64,000 nt of DNA from Ciona intestinalis (Eukaryota; Chordata; Ascidiacea; Phlebobranchia; Cionidae). Location: NCBI RefSeq assembly GCF_000224145.3, contig NC_020167.2, positions 425,644-489,643 of the forward strand, read 5' to 3'. The position numbers and the translations under genes are program-made. Below the pieces are notes generated by a model that was not told the origin of the DNA, did not search any database, and worked only from the letters and a program-made list of their open reading frames with translations. The stretch's first letter is position 1, and each line of letters begins with the position of its first letter. Positions 11,603 through 22,104 of this stretch are shown piece after piece.

Positions 11603-12430
11603 GTGGTAAGATTTCTGGTTAAGAATTTTCCCGTGTAACAGGGTGTGTCGTGCTAAATGTTAATGTATTGTTATTGGGAAAAGTTAAGAATTTTCTCGTG
11701 TGGCAGGGTGTGTCGTGCTAAACGTTAAGATTTTGTTATTGGGAAAAGTTAACAGTTTTCTCGTGTGACAGGGTGTGTTATTGTAACAATCCTAGTAATC
11801 ATTGTTGAGCCCGTGGGTGATTGCCCGCGCCTAATTAAGTACGGCGTCTCTTGCCGCATTCTCGGCACGCGATCACGTGGTGATAGCCACGTAACACCAC
11901 GTGTCGGCTGGCCGGTTATCCAGATAAAACGGTTGGGACTCCTTGATTGTGATTGTACTGGCCGGACGTATTTGCTGCTATACTGTGTGTGTACCTGATT
12001 TTATACGAACCAAATAAACAAGTAACACTGGTGACCACAGACGGACCGCACAGTATAGCAAGAAGATTTTAAGTAAAAAGATTTTAAGCAAGAAGATTTT
12101 AAGCAAGACGATTTTAGAATGAACTTTTTTTACCCACCGCCTAATTATGAACTAGGAGGGAATTTTAACTCTTTTCTGTTAACATTTGAAAGTTTTTGCG
12201 ACAGTGTGAGCGCAAACGAAGCAACCAAGAAACATGCTTTTCTTTCAAGTCTGCCAGACGAGACGAAGTTCGACATGCGGCCAATCGATGGAGTCCTGCA
12301 AAATCTGAGTTACGAAGACCTTAAGAAACGCGCGCAAGAAGTGGTTTGCGGCATTGATCAGTGTGCGAAAGCCAGACAGCAACTATTTTCGAGAAATCAA
12401 GCGATCGGTGAGTCGGGAAGAAGTTTGTAA
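11603..12430 (+). mobile_element. LTR-retrotransposon fossil: one LTR-like region, primer-binding site and start of gag
   Basis: About 425 bp of LTR-like sequence with three tandem units of ~66 bp (CGTGTGACAGGGTGTGT-type) ends near AAGTAACA at about 12028. It is followed by TGGTGACCACAGACGG, a typical primer-binding-site neighbourhood of Gypsy/BEL-type elements. A gag-like reading frame starting at 12119 contains SLPDETKFDM and LSYEDLKKRA, motifs common in arthropod and chordate Gypsy-type gag. No second LTR, pol or envelope is visible, so the element is a fragment and inactive. Fairly recent by appearance. Confidence 0.65.
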
Positions 12431-12481
12431 CCGCTCTTACAACCTCGGTGAAATGGATATCCACGTGAATCGGACAACAGA

Positions 12482-12531
12482 NNNNNNNNNNNNNNNNNNN
12501 NNNNNNNNNNNNNNNNNNNNNNNNNNNNNNN
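12482..12531. other. Assembly gap (50 N)
   Basis: Run of N inside the TIR element. Its true size is unknown. Confidence 0.99.
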
Positions 12532-12935
12532 TGACTTGCAGATTTGAATATTTAATGTTTCTATGATCCCGGCTCGCCGGTAGGGTTAAAGTGGGAACCG
12601 ATTAATCTAAATCCTAAACTAAACTATCGATCCCGTTGTGAAAAGTTGCGAAGAAACGCTGTTTGGTTTGGGTTGTACAGAGCCATAGAAATACCGAGTA
12701 GTACGGACTCTGGTCCAACCCATTTCAGGTAGTCGTAGTACTCGTAGAAAACAAATTGATCCGAATGTCACTTTCTTTTTTTACAAGTGGGCGCTCATTT
12801 TTTTGATTATATTCTGGGGACTTTGAAAAAACGTCGTTTTTGTGACATATAAAACGTGTATTGGTATAGTATTTTAATATTTTATAAGAAATCGTTTACT
12901 AACAGTAAGTTTTACAGTTTACAGACATAAAACCT

Positions 12936-12976
12936 AAACCCTTAACGCCCTAACTTCTAACCCCCAACCCCTAACT
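12936..12976 (-). repeat. Degenerate telomere-like tract (CCCTAA-type)
   Basis: Runs such as CCCTAACTTCTAACCCCCAA form the C-strand version of a TTAGGG-like repeat. The opposite strand version occurs at 13408-13500. Confidence 0.5.
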
Positions 12977-13023
12977 CGTGCCAATCACACAAAAAAAACT
13001 TTAAAAAATAAAACGTATTGCAC

Positions 13024-13110
13024 TGTGCGGGACTCGAACCCGGTAAGAACGAAACAAAGAGATTAATCGACGGCCCGCAAATTGTTACACCACAGAGACG
13101 ACGATAATTA
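13024..13110 (-). repeat. tRNA-derived sequence (degenerate)
   Basis: On the minus strand CGGGTTCGAGTCCCG forms a T-arm with consensus B box. Upstream are an A-box-like TGGTGTAACAATTTGCGG and a short CTGTG/CACAG acceptor match. The D and anticodon arms do not fold convincingly, so this is a tRNA-derived repeat head rather than a functional tRNA gene. Confidence 0.5.
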
Positions 13111-13407
13111 ACATAATGAAAGAGCGTATATAACCTACCTAATTTGGGAAAGATGTTTTTACTTGTATTTTATATTGTTTTACACTTATTACCAATTTAA
13201 AGTGTTTCTTTGTGTATTTTTTTTTAAATTTAAAACTTAATAAGAGCGCCCACTTGTGAAAGAAGGGAGTGACATTCGGATAATAAGTCGTATGACACAA
13301 TAGGTATAAAGAAAAATACATATTTTTTTGGTATGTTACAGGAAAACTTCGTATTAACAACAAATTTGGCACTAGTGAAGAATCTTCCGGTATATAACAG
13401 AATAGGC

Positions 13408-13500
13408 TGGTGGAAAGTGTTAGTGGTTAGGGGGGTTAGATGTTGTTGGTTAGGGGGTTAGTGTTTATAGGGGTTAGTAGTTAGGGGTTAGTGGTTAGCA
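13408..13500 (+). repeat. Degenerate telomere-like tract (GGTTAG-type)
   Basis: Multiple GGTTAGGGG and GGTTAGTG units form an inverted partner of 12936-12976. It lies just left of a hAT element. Confidence 0.55.
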
Positions 13501-13535
13501 AATAAGGTGGGGGGGAAGACTCTTCGCCAGCACTA

Positions 13536-15101
13536 CAAATTTATAGGGATGTGCCGAGCCGAGCCCGAACTCAAAAGCTCGTGCCCGAGCGTCTCATCTT
13601 TTGACGCTCGGCACTCGGCTGAAATCTGGGCCGAGCGCCGAGCCTTATGCTATTGCTATAATGTTGCACGCGAGAGCGAAAAATATTGAAAATGAAAAAA
13701 AGTGAAGCTACTAAAAGATAACGAGACCAATCAGCGTAGCTTTCTCTTTAATTATTTTTCGTTCGTTGTGAATTTGCTCTCTCGCAAGTAACGAATCGCA
13801 ACGTCAGCGAATTTGCCCGTATCGAATTACAGCCGGTGTCAAATTACAGGAGCGCTTAATGTTCCTGTATCTGATTTTAAATAAAAAGCTAATAACTCTT
13901 AAACTTTTTTATAATGAAATAAATAAACTGCTGCAACCATAGGGGCTGTTTTGTTGTCATGACAGACCCCATTTCCGCCAACACGCACCCAGACAAAAAG
14001 TGCTAAAACACGCGTTGCATTTAATATTACTTTCTTTCGCTAGGAATCGGAACATGTTTCATTTAATTGTTACGTCACTTGTCCTATGACAACATAACTA
14101 TAAATTATGATGTTTCATAATATAACAATCGGGAGGAATGTGCCCACTTCTAACCAACCACGAGATCAAAACATCGTGTATGAGCGTCACATTTTTACGC
14201 TCTGCGCCGGCGTAAGAAATAAAGGAAGACGCGTGCGGTAGCATACGTTCCACACCTAACAAACGAAGCAATCGTTGTGAATTTATTCTCGTGAAAAATG
14301 ACGTAATGAAACTCCGGTTCTCGTGCGGTGCCAACAAACAATGTTATTTTTGGCTTCTGTCCAAGCTCGACCGGGACATACTTAGTAATGTATCATATTA
14401 CAATTTGCGTTGGTTCCAATTTACTGATAGCGTCGCTCCTCGCTCTTATATTTGCATCAATTAAAATTCACATAATCGCGATTTACCTGCATTTAAACTA
14501 ATCATCAGAAACAAAAAATATACTCAAACTACAGATCGTATGGAAGCGAATAAAACACGATTGTTTACCAACAATCTCGTTTGTGATGTAACAATCGTAA
14601 TGGTTTATCAAAGTTATTCTGACGTAAATAATCGTTACATTATTCACGATGGACATTACACCAATGTTTCATTTATTAAAAAGACGTTTCTCATTTAGTA
14701 TAAACAATGTAATATTAGTCCTAATTTACCGCATAAAGTAGAATAGATATATTAGTGTGCAAGACCAATATCTAAAGCGTTTATATCGTGTCAGAGATAA
14801 CGTTGACTGGACGTAATTATCTGTATGACAGTCCACTTTTTGAACGATGCAACAGTTATAAATACTTTTTAAATAAATATTTTTTATTGGAAATTATGAA
14901 ACGAGACGTCTCTTTAACCGCAAACCACGTGCTCTGTAGTATTTTGATTAGCGACGCTTTTCAACTGAATAGGAACGCATTCTCGTACGCCTTTCTCCTT
15001 AATGACGTCATAGGTGCTCGGGCTCGTGCCGAGCTTTTCGTTGAAGCTCGGCGCATGGCGAACCCGAGCTTTTACAACTTCAGCACATCCCTACAAATTT
15101 A
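13536..15101. mobile_element. Non-autonomous hAT transposon with perfect 8-bp TSD
   Basis: The element runs 13544-15093, beginning TAGGGATGTGC and ending GCACATCCCTA, the typical hAT terminal form. It is flanked by identical 8-bp duplications CAAATTTA (13536-13543 and 15094-15101). Subterminal regions on both ends are rich in inverted CCGAGC/GCTCGG motifs (13553-13640 and 15015-15075), as transposase-binding arrays often are. No hAT transposase or RNase H-like ORF is present in the 1.55 kb, so it is non-autonomous. Confidence 0.9.
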
Positions 15102-15201
15102 TACAGATGGTCTAAAAAGCATGGGTAATTAGTTTGCTGTATCGAAAAAAATCATAAACGGGTTTTAGACGGGGTTTGTTTGTGACATTATATACACTTA
15201 A

Positions 15202-15495
15202 GAGCGGCAGGGTAATCCTTTAGCTGGTGGCCACCTGAAATTTTGGTTTTAAAATGTTCCTTAGGTCTTACTGATATCCACTGTCTAATATTGTTTTTAA
15301 ATGTCGGGCGCTCGTGTCGAAAATTAACTTTAAAAATGGGCGAAAACATGCTTCGTCACCGTAATTCGTCTGATTTGCATAAGGTTAACGATTTATTAGG
15401 TCACAATCGCGGTATGTGGGTATTAGTAAGACCTAAGAAACATTTTGAAACCAAAATTTCAGGTGGCCACCAGCTAAAGGATTACCGAGCGGCAG
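15202..15495. mobile_element. Foldback element with ~65-bp TIRs and 9-bp TSD
   Basis: Element 15211-15486. The left arm starts GGTAATCCTTTAGCTGGTGG and continues to about 15280; the right arm is its near-perfect reverse complement from about 15418. Identical 9-bp repeats GAGCGGCAG flank it (15202-15210, 15487-15495). GG-starting long TIRs and a 9-bp TSD match the element at 11480, suggesting the same MULE-like machinery. Confidence 0.85.
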
Positions 15496-16027
15496 TATTA
15501 TTCATTTCATGCATAACACGTTTGTTTGGACAGCTCTAAATACCACAATACAGCGCATACAGAATATACAGCATATACAAAACATACACACAAACATCAT
15601 GTTATATGGAGCACATACAGCATATGCATGCGAACATCATGTATTCGTATTAACCTATTGGGACAGTTAACACTTTTTGCCTTTGGAGTGGACAAACAAA
15701 GGCAGCAGATGCTCTCTGCTTTTATGACTCCGGTTTTTGTGCTGAGCAATAGAAATATTGAGACACGGAGTAATCTAACCGATCGATTGTTATCTAAAAG
15801 GCAATGGTAGCCAGATTTGTTTGTGCCATTTTAGTCATTTAATTGAAGTAATTTAGAAATGTAAATAAAAAAAATATTTAGAAAAGTAAATAAAGACTAC
15901 TTTAGCATTCCCACAAAAAGAAAACGCAAACAAAACCAACCTTGTTTAAGCATACTAAAGTGCACACACAAGGGTGGCAATTTGCCTACTCAGTGATTCT
16001 ATGTTTTGTATAGCGATAAGTTAAAAT

Positions 16028-18891
16028 ATGAAAGTTGTCAAAAAAATAGTAAAAGCTGTTGGTGCTTCTACTGCCACTGTGATCATGGTAGGAGTGGCTC
16101 CAACATTCGCAATGGTGCATACTGGGTGAGTGTTGCAATAACTTTATTGGTTAGTGGTTACTACTAAAACAGGTATACACTTTGGCTGGTGAACCTTATA
16201 TATTTTAAAAATTTCAGCTATTTTTACCAGAAGCAATAAGCGATCATGTCATTGTACACCAAATGACCGCAAAAGTTCATCGAACCAAATTTTGAATCGG
16301 TTTCGCCAATGGTTTTTAGTTATAAAATAACCAAAGTAAATAGAAGGTCGTAATACAATGTAAATTTTTGCTAACGACCTCTTGCAAAAATCCTGCATAT
16401 CATTATGTATACGATATACATGTCATTTGAAAATCAATAGCGTAAAATCATTACTACATTCAGAAGAAAATCCGTAAATAGTTCATTTGAAATCAATATT
16501 GCCATATTAACCATTAATATACTAGACCCAAAATCGAAGCGAATTTGTGTTGATTATTTCAGATAAAACTTGTACTGTTGTTATACAGTGGGTTGTGTTT
16601 ATTTATCTATGGTTCTGCTATCATTAAACAAAAGAAATATGAATATCAATTTTTCAGATGGAGAATTGCCTCTATAGTTTTACCTCGCCGCTATTTTCAT
16701 TATGGAGAAGACTTTTTGTGGGGTTCATATCAAAAGGTTATTTTGTTTTTCTTCGAGCATATGACTGGAGTTGAAATCCTCATTTCTGGTAATGTTCCAA
16801 ATGAAAAAGAGAACAATATTTTAATATGCAATCATCAGTGTACTATGGACTGGATTGTTGCAGACATGCTGGCAGCAAGGTGCGTCATGTAACTTAATTG
16901 TAAAAGATTTGTTTTTGCCTTGAGGATTTGTTTATAAGCATATTTTAAATAAACAAAAAATAGGAAAACAATGATAATCAGCAAGGCTTATACCTACCCC
17001 AAAATTTCTTCATTTTAAAGTAAAATAAAATTTGTCATCTGGCATACAAAAATTTATACAGACATTTCTATTCTTTAAATTCCACAAACTTTAACCTTGT
17101 AATTCAGACAAAACATGGTTGGCAACATGAGATATGTCTTCAAAAATGCTATAAAGTATATGCCATTATATGGTTACGTGTTTGGAGTTCACGGTGGTGT
17201 GTTTGTCAAACGTGATGGTTCGTACAATGAAAAAAATATGAAGAAAGTTCTTTGCTACTTGATGAAACAGTAAGTTTGTGGGTTTACTTTGTAATATTAA
17301 ATGTAATACAAAGTCATTTTTTCTAGAATGAAAATTTATGTATAAAGGCAGTGTTTTGTTTAAAATATTGACAACTGGCTATATTTAAAATGTTTTGATC
17401 AAGTCTCATGCTATGTAAAATTAGTCACGTTTTTAATTGAAATTTTAGCTCTTTTAGAAACTTAGATACATATTTGCCCTAATTACAGAAAAGTTGACAT
17501 GAACTTGGTAATATTCCCAGAAGGGACTCGCTATTCTACAAAACGTAAAGAGTTACTTTCTAAGAGTCAAGCATATGCAATTGAAAATGACCTTCCACCG
17601 TTAACTCAGGTAAACTGGTTTTTACTTTTCTTCTACCTACTTTTGTATATGCATTAGCATTGTCTGTGGGCACTCAACTCTTTAGGTCTTTTAGGTGCCG
17701 TTGTATAGGTATATTTACGGTTTAGTAACAATGGTTTGCAGTGCCATCACCCGTAAATATATATTTTTTGTTGTTTTTTTTCATTGTTACGAGTGCCACA
17801 TTGCATTTGTGTTAATAGTAAACCTTGTATGTTGTATGTATACGCAGAGGTGATTTAGGCTGTATAAGACTAATGACTAAATGTTAACTTCTGCTTCGAG
17901 ATATTACATTATATTTAACAAATCAGCTTGTGACCGTATGATTAGCTGTTTCTGACTATAATTATGATGTTGTGAGGTTTTATTTTGTCCAATACTTATT
18001 TTTTTGGTTCTAAAAGTTTTATTACATAAATATTTTCCCATTGCAGGTTCTTACACCACGAGTAAAAGCTTTTCAGTGCGCATTAACAACCATGAGAGAT
18101 TATGTCACTGCAGTATACGATGCAACTATTTTGTATGAAATGCAAACAAATCTTTCTTCAGGTAATTTAGGCATTTCTTGGTGCAAGGTAATGCCAATTT
18201 GCCAACTCTAAATTCAAGGTGCTCTTGCATGTGTTCTCCCAATTAGAATATAGAATAAATAAATAAATGTAACTTATTTATTCTTGTTTGTAGGCACCTT
18301 TGTAACACTTGTTCTTTACACCCAGAAACCAGAATTGTAGCAATGTCTAGCCTTTAACCCATAATCTTTATTCTTTAGTCTGGTACTATGAATGCTAACC
18401 ACTGTTCCATGGTTCAGTAAATATTACGTTTAAATGAGATTTCTGTGAAAACTTCATCAGGTTGTCGACCTGCCGCCCCAAGTATGTGGAGATTCTTGAT
18501 GAATGAAAAACCTCGGATTCTCATTCAGTTTCACAGGATACCAGTTACAGAAGTAACTTTCAATACTCAAAAATCGACACTACAATGGCTGCACAACAGG
18601 TTTGTGCAAAAAGATTCATTCATCTCACAACATTATGGTTTCCCGGAAGACAAAAATAGCGGAGAAGTCACTGCTGGTGTTTTAACTCCCACAAAATATG
18701 ACAAGCAAGATGTGGTGTTTACAAAAGAGAAATGCCCGAACTTTTCAATTCTTCAAACTTTGCCGCCAACTGTGGCACTAACTGCAGTAACAGCTGCTCT
18801 TATATTGCACCCTACAGGCAGGAAAGCATATTTCTTTTCACTTTTAGGTGGAAGTATTTTGGGCATGGCATATGCAAAGGTATTTATGTGA
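16028..18891 (+). CDS. AGPAT5: 1-acyl-sn-glycerol-3-phosphate acyltransferase epsilon (AGPAT5-type)
   Basis: Six exons: 16028-16125, 16658-16879, 17108-17269, 17489-17609, 18047-18161, 18461-18891 (382 aa; human AGPAT5 is 364). The enzyme acylates lysophosphatidic acid to phosphatidic acid in ER/mitochondrial membranes. Visible landmarks are the N-terminal hydrophobic helix with VGVAPTF, FFFEHMTGVEIL, the catalytic H-x4-D box NHQCTMD (His92, Asp97), the substrate motif FPEGTR (residues 170-175) and LTPRVKAF. The C-terminal hydrophobic pair (PPTVALTAVTAALIL and FFSLLGGSILGMAYA) is typical of the AGPAT5 branch. The exon 2 acceptor was chosen at 16657 because it restores phase (GG|A) and gives the conserved GWRIASIVLP. 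The sequence just upstream (16563-16657) is open in the same frame and could mislead gene finders. Confidence 0.93.
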
Positions 18892-19880
18892 CGTAGTATT
18901 AATACATGAAATGCAGTTTTGTTTCAAATGTGTGTCGTGGATTTGGTTTCATTGTTCAGAATTTTTGATGCAATATCGATAGTAGTATGGGGGAAGATGG
19001 GACACTGAGGGACACTTAGCGATTGTTTTGATTGCGACATAGGACAATTGATATTCACTCGTCGATCAACTGCGTCACAGTAGCGATTGACTAGTTCTTA
19101 GCGCACATTAGCTCGAAAACAGATTGTAATGTAGGCTATGTTTGGATTTGCAGCCAAGTAAAAGATTGTCACGTTTGCAATTAATATTTCGTAACACTAT
19201 AATTTTTGTTTCCGCATTTTGTGTAAGCCGTGAGTAGAAATAGGCTGCAGAAACTGATATATGACATCACCGATCAAATGCTCTTTCTGCGGGAACTGGT
19301 GGAATATATCGCCGCCGTTTAAGGGGTACGTGAATAGTAGGCAAGATTTAAATGGTAGCATATGAAATGACGAGATTTTAGTTAGCAAAGTTTACATCTA
19401 TACGCTACACGGCTTAGTATTTTCTTCACTAATGAATTTTTGCGATCCATGCCATAGAAAAATCCACGTACAACAACCAACTATTACGTAAAATGCAAAT
19501 TGACTGCGATTTTGAGTCCAAAACAACACAGCAGGTTGGCAGGTGTAGGAAAATGCATTTTATTTAGTAAATTGAAATAAATCTTTGACGTAAATATAAA
19601 TTTAAAGTTTAAAAAGCTTAAAAACATGCGTAATTTGTTTTTTATTTAAAAAGAGTGAAATATGGTAGTTAGAAAGGTTGTTTTGTGACAGTTTATAGTA
19701 ATTTAATAGATATAATTTATATGTTTTTTTGCAAAAAAAACCTTACTAAGGTAATCATAAGTTATTTTACGCCTTTCCATAATCGGAAACGCAAACATAA
19801 CCTAATAATAAGTTCTGGGCGCACAATGGCGACAGTTGGTACAATGGACATACAATGGCGACACCATAGTACTCTAAACA
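18892..19880. other. Intergenic, AGPAT5 3' side
   Basis: A MITE terminal fragment (GTATGGGGGAAGATGGGACA, about 18986-19006) is followed by AT-rich unique-looking sequence with no supported gene. A block near 19150-19200 is similar to 25745-25805, so a low-copy repeat is likely. Confidence 0.45.
19865..19879. repeat. Single arm identical to the 62638 palindrome
   Basis: CATAGTACTCTAAAC at 19865-19879 is identical over 15 bp to one arm of the palindrome at 62638, and lies 25 bp from the palindrome at 19904. Probably a half-copy relic. Confidence 0.5.
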
Positions 19881-19896
19881 CAGGTAAAGAAGAGAG

Positions 19897-19942
19897 GTGA
19901 TACCATAGATATCTAAACATGTTTAGATATCTATGGTGATAC
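19897..19942. mobile_element. 32-bp palindromic micro-insertion with 7-bp direct repeats (copy 2)
   Basis: Positions 19904-19935 are a perfect palindrome with 16-bp arms CATAGATATCTAAACA. GTGATAC is repeated exactly at 19897-19903 and 19936-19942. The second copy of repeat H (around 43307-43313, minus strand) has one GTGATAC and no palindrome, that is, an empty site. Confidence 0.8.
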
Positions 19943-20092
19943 ACTCTCCTTCTTTTTCGCGGGTCGTTCCCGTCTACTATTGTAGTCAAGGAAATCCAGG
20001 GCGTTTTATGTAATTTTTCTTCCTTTTTTGACTTAATTTTTTGTTTGAACGATTTATTAAATATTTAAATTTCCTAAGCAAGCGTTAAACTG

Positions 20093-22104
20093 TAAGGGTG
20101 GTATGCAGAAAGTATAATCAACTTTGATCTTAGATCAAATTTCATTGTTGACATAACAACGATTTAAACGGTATGCAGAAAGTATAATCAAAGTTAATTA
20201 CCGATTTTTGATTGTCGATTATCGTCAAAAAGTTAAACAGCGAAATTGGCTGTTTAAGGGTGGTATGCAGAAAGTATAATCAACTTTGATCTTAGATCAA
20301 ATTTCATTGTTGACATAACAACGATGTAAACGGCATGCAGAAAGTATAATCAAAGTTAATTACCGATTTTTGATTGTCGATTATCGTCAAAAAGTTAAAC
20401 AGCGAAATTGGCTGTTTAAGTGTCTGGTGGCGATGCAAATTGGTAGTTTTTAGGGTTGGTAACGCGACATAAGATTAATTTCTGTAAATCCACGTCAAAT
20501 AGATTGTATTGGATCGTTGTTATAGGTTTTAACGGAGTCTGGGCCTTTTTAGAAAAAAGGGCTTCGGATCGCAAAAGTTCGGTAACCGCTTACTGACCTT
20601 ACTCCGACTTGCTGCTACTCTTTCCATACTATTTTTACTGTTTATATTGATTACTATTCTGTTAAAGGTATAAAAACAATAACAAATTCGATTTTGACTT
20701 TTATTAAACATTTTTGTCGTCATTTTTACCGAGAATTGCCTTCTTCGTAGAGTAATTTTCGAGAGAAATTCTCTCGTCGATTGTTACGTCACAAACANNN
20801 NNNNNNNNNNNNNNNNNNNNNNNNNNNNNNNNNNNNNNNNNNNNNNNNNNNNNNNNNNNNNNNNNNNNNNNNNNNNNNNNNNNNNNNNNNNNNNNNNNNN
20901 NNNNNNNNNNNNNNNNNNNNNNNNNNNNNNNNNNNNNNNNNNNNNNNNNNNNNNNNNNNNNNNNNNNNNNNNNNNNNNNNNNNNNNNNNNNNNNNNNNNN
21001 NNNNNNNNNNNNNNNNNNNNNNNNNNNNNNNNNNNNNNNNNNNNNNNNNNNNNNNNNNNNNNNNNNNNNNNNNNNNNNNNNNNNNNNNNNNNNNNNNNNN
21101 NNNNNNNNNNNNNNNNNNNNNNNNNNNNNNNNNNNNNNNNNNNNNNNNNNNNNNNNNNNNNNNNNNNNNNNNNNNNNNNNNNNNNNNNNNNNNNNNNNNN
21201 NNNNNNNNNNNNNNNNNNNNNNNNNNNNNNNNNNNNNNNNNNNNNNNNNNNNNNNNNNNNNNNNNNNNNNNNNNNNNNNNNNNNNNNNNNNNNNNNNNNN
21301 NNNNNNNNNNNNNNNNNNNNNNNNNNNNNNNNNNNNNNNNNNNNNNNNNNNNNNNNNNNNNNNNNNNNNNNNNNNNNNNNNNNNNNNNNNNNNNNNNNNN
21401 NNNNNNNNNNNNNNNNNNNNNNNNNNNNNNNNNNNNNNNNNNNNNNNNNNNNNNNNNNNNNNNNNNNNNNNNNNNNNNNNNNNNNNNNNNNNNNNNNNNN
21501 NNNNNNNNNNNNNNNNNNNNNNNNNNTCTCCGTTTAGCTAAACTAAGATCAAGCAAAAAGTTAAGTATATTTTCTGCATACCACCCTAAGTGTCTGGTGG
21601 CGATGCAAATTGGTAGTTTTAAGGGTTGGTAACGCGACATAAGATTAATTTCCGTAAATTAATGTCAAATAGATTGTATTGGATCGTTTTTATAGGTTTT
21701 AACGGAGTCTGGGCCTTTTTAGAAAAAAGCGCTTCGGATCGCAAAAGTTCGGTAACCGCTTACTGACCTTACTCCGACTTGCTGCTACTCTTTCCATACT
21801 ATTTATACTGTTTATATTGATTACTATTCTGTTAAATGTATAAAAACAATAACAAATTCGATTTTGACTTTTATTAAACATTTTTGTCGCCATTTTTACC
21901 GAGAATTGCCTTCTTCGTGGAGTAATTTTCGAGAGAAATTCTCTCGTCCATTGTTACGTCACAAACACGAAAAAGATAAACATAGATCAGCTAAGAATCA
22001 CTGATTATACTTTCTGCATACCACTTAAGTTTTTTGCATGATCTCCGTTTAGCTAAACTAAGATCAAGCAAAAAGTTAAGTATACTTTCTGCATACCACC
22101 CTTA
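20093..22104. mobile_element. DNA transposon cluster with TIR AGGGTGGTATGCAGAAAGTA, TA target site
   Basis: Left end at 20095 and right end at 22102 are inverted repeats (AGGGTGGTATGCAGAAAGTA), each next to TA (20093-20094, 22103-22104). The left end is tandemly repeated with a 162-bp period (20095, 20257). A ~370-bp interior block (20421-20797) recurs almost unchanged at 21588-21967, with an N gap between and a second right end at 21570-21588. TA duplication suggests a Tc1/mariner-type process; no transposase is visible. Confidence 0.8.
20798..21526. other. Assembly gap (729 N)
   Basis: Run of N inside the duplicated transposon. Confidence 0.99.

Larger units (their letters stand above)
11471..12608. 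mobile_element. DNA element with ~78-bp TIRs and 9-bp TSD (MULE-like), carrying a retroelement fragment
   Basis: The terminal inverted repeats begin GGTTCCCACTTTAACCCTAC (from 11480) and mirror at 12532-12599, nearly identical over about 68-78 bp. Perfect 9-bp direct repeats GATTAATCT flank them at 11471-11479 and 12600-12608. A 9-bp TSD and long TIRs fit the Mutator-like superfamily, but no transposase is seen, so that is inference. Inside lies an LTR-retroelement fragment (11603-12430) and an N gap (12482-12531). Confidence 0.75.
12752..13285. mobile_element. Short inverted-repeat element with internal tRNA-like and telomere-like parts
   Basis: ATCCGAATGTCACTTTC (12752) and CAAGTGGGCGCTC (about 12787) recur inverted at 13246-13285. 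The interior holds a C-rich telomere-like tract (12936-12976), a tRNA-like block (13028-13107) and no coding sequence. No clear TSD was found. Confidence 0.55.

Noticed and set aside
12119-12430. gag-like ORF as a host gene
   Set aside because: Its position after an LTR-like region and primer-binding site, inside a TIR element, marks it as a retroelement fossil.
13024-13110. Functional tRNA gene on the minus strand
   Set aside because: The T-arm and B box are good but D and anticodon arms do not fold; it lies inside a repeat, so it is treated as tRNA-derived.
16563-16657. Upstream extension of AGPAT5 exon 2
   Set aside because: Open in frame after an AG, but joining it to exon 1 breaks the phase; the acceptor at 16657 gives the conserved residues.
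20781-21640. Long ORFs on both strands at about 20.8-21.6 kb and 43.8-44.4 kb
   Set aside because: Almost entirely runs of N; no coding evidence.
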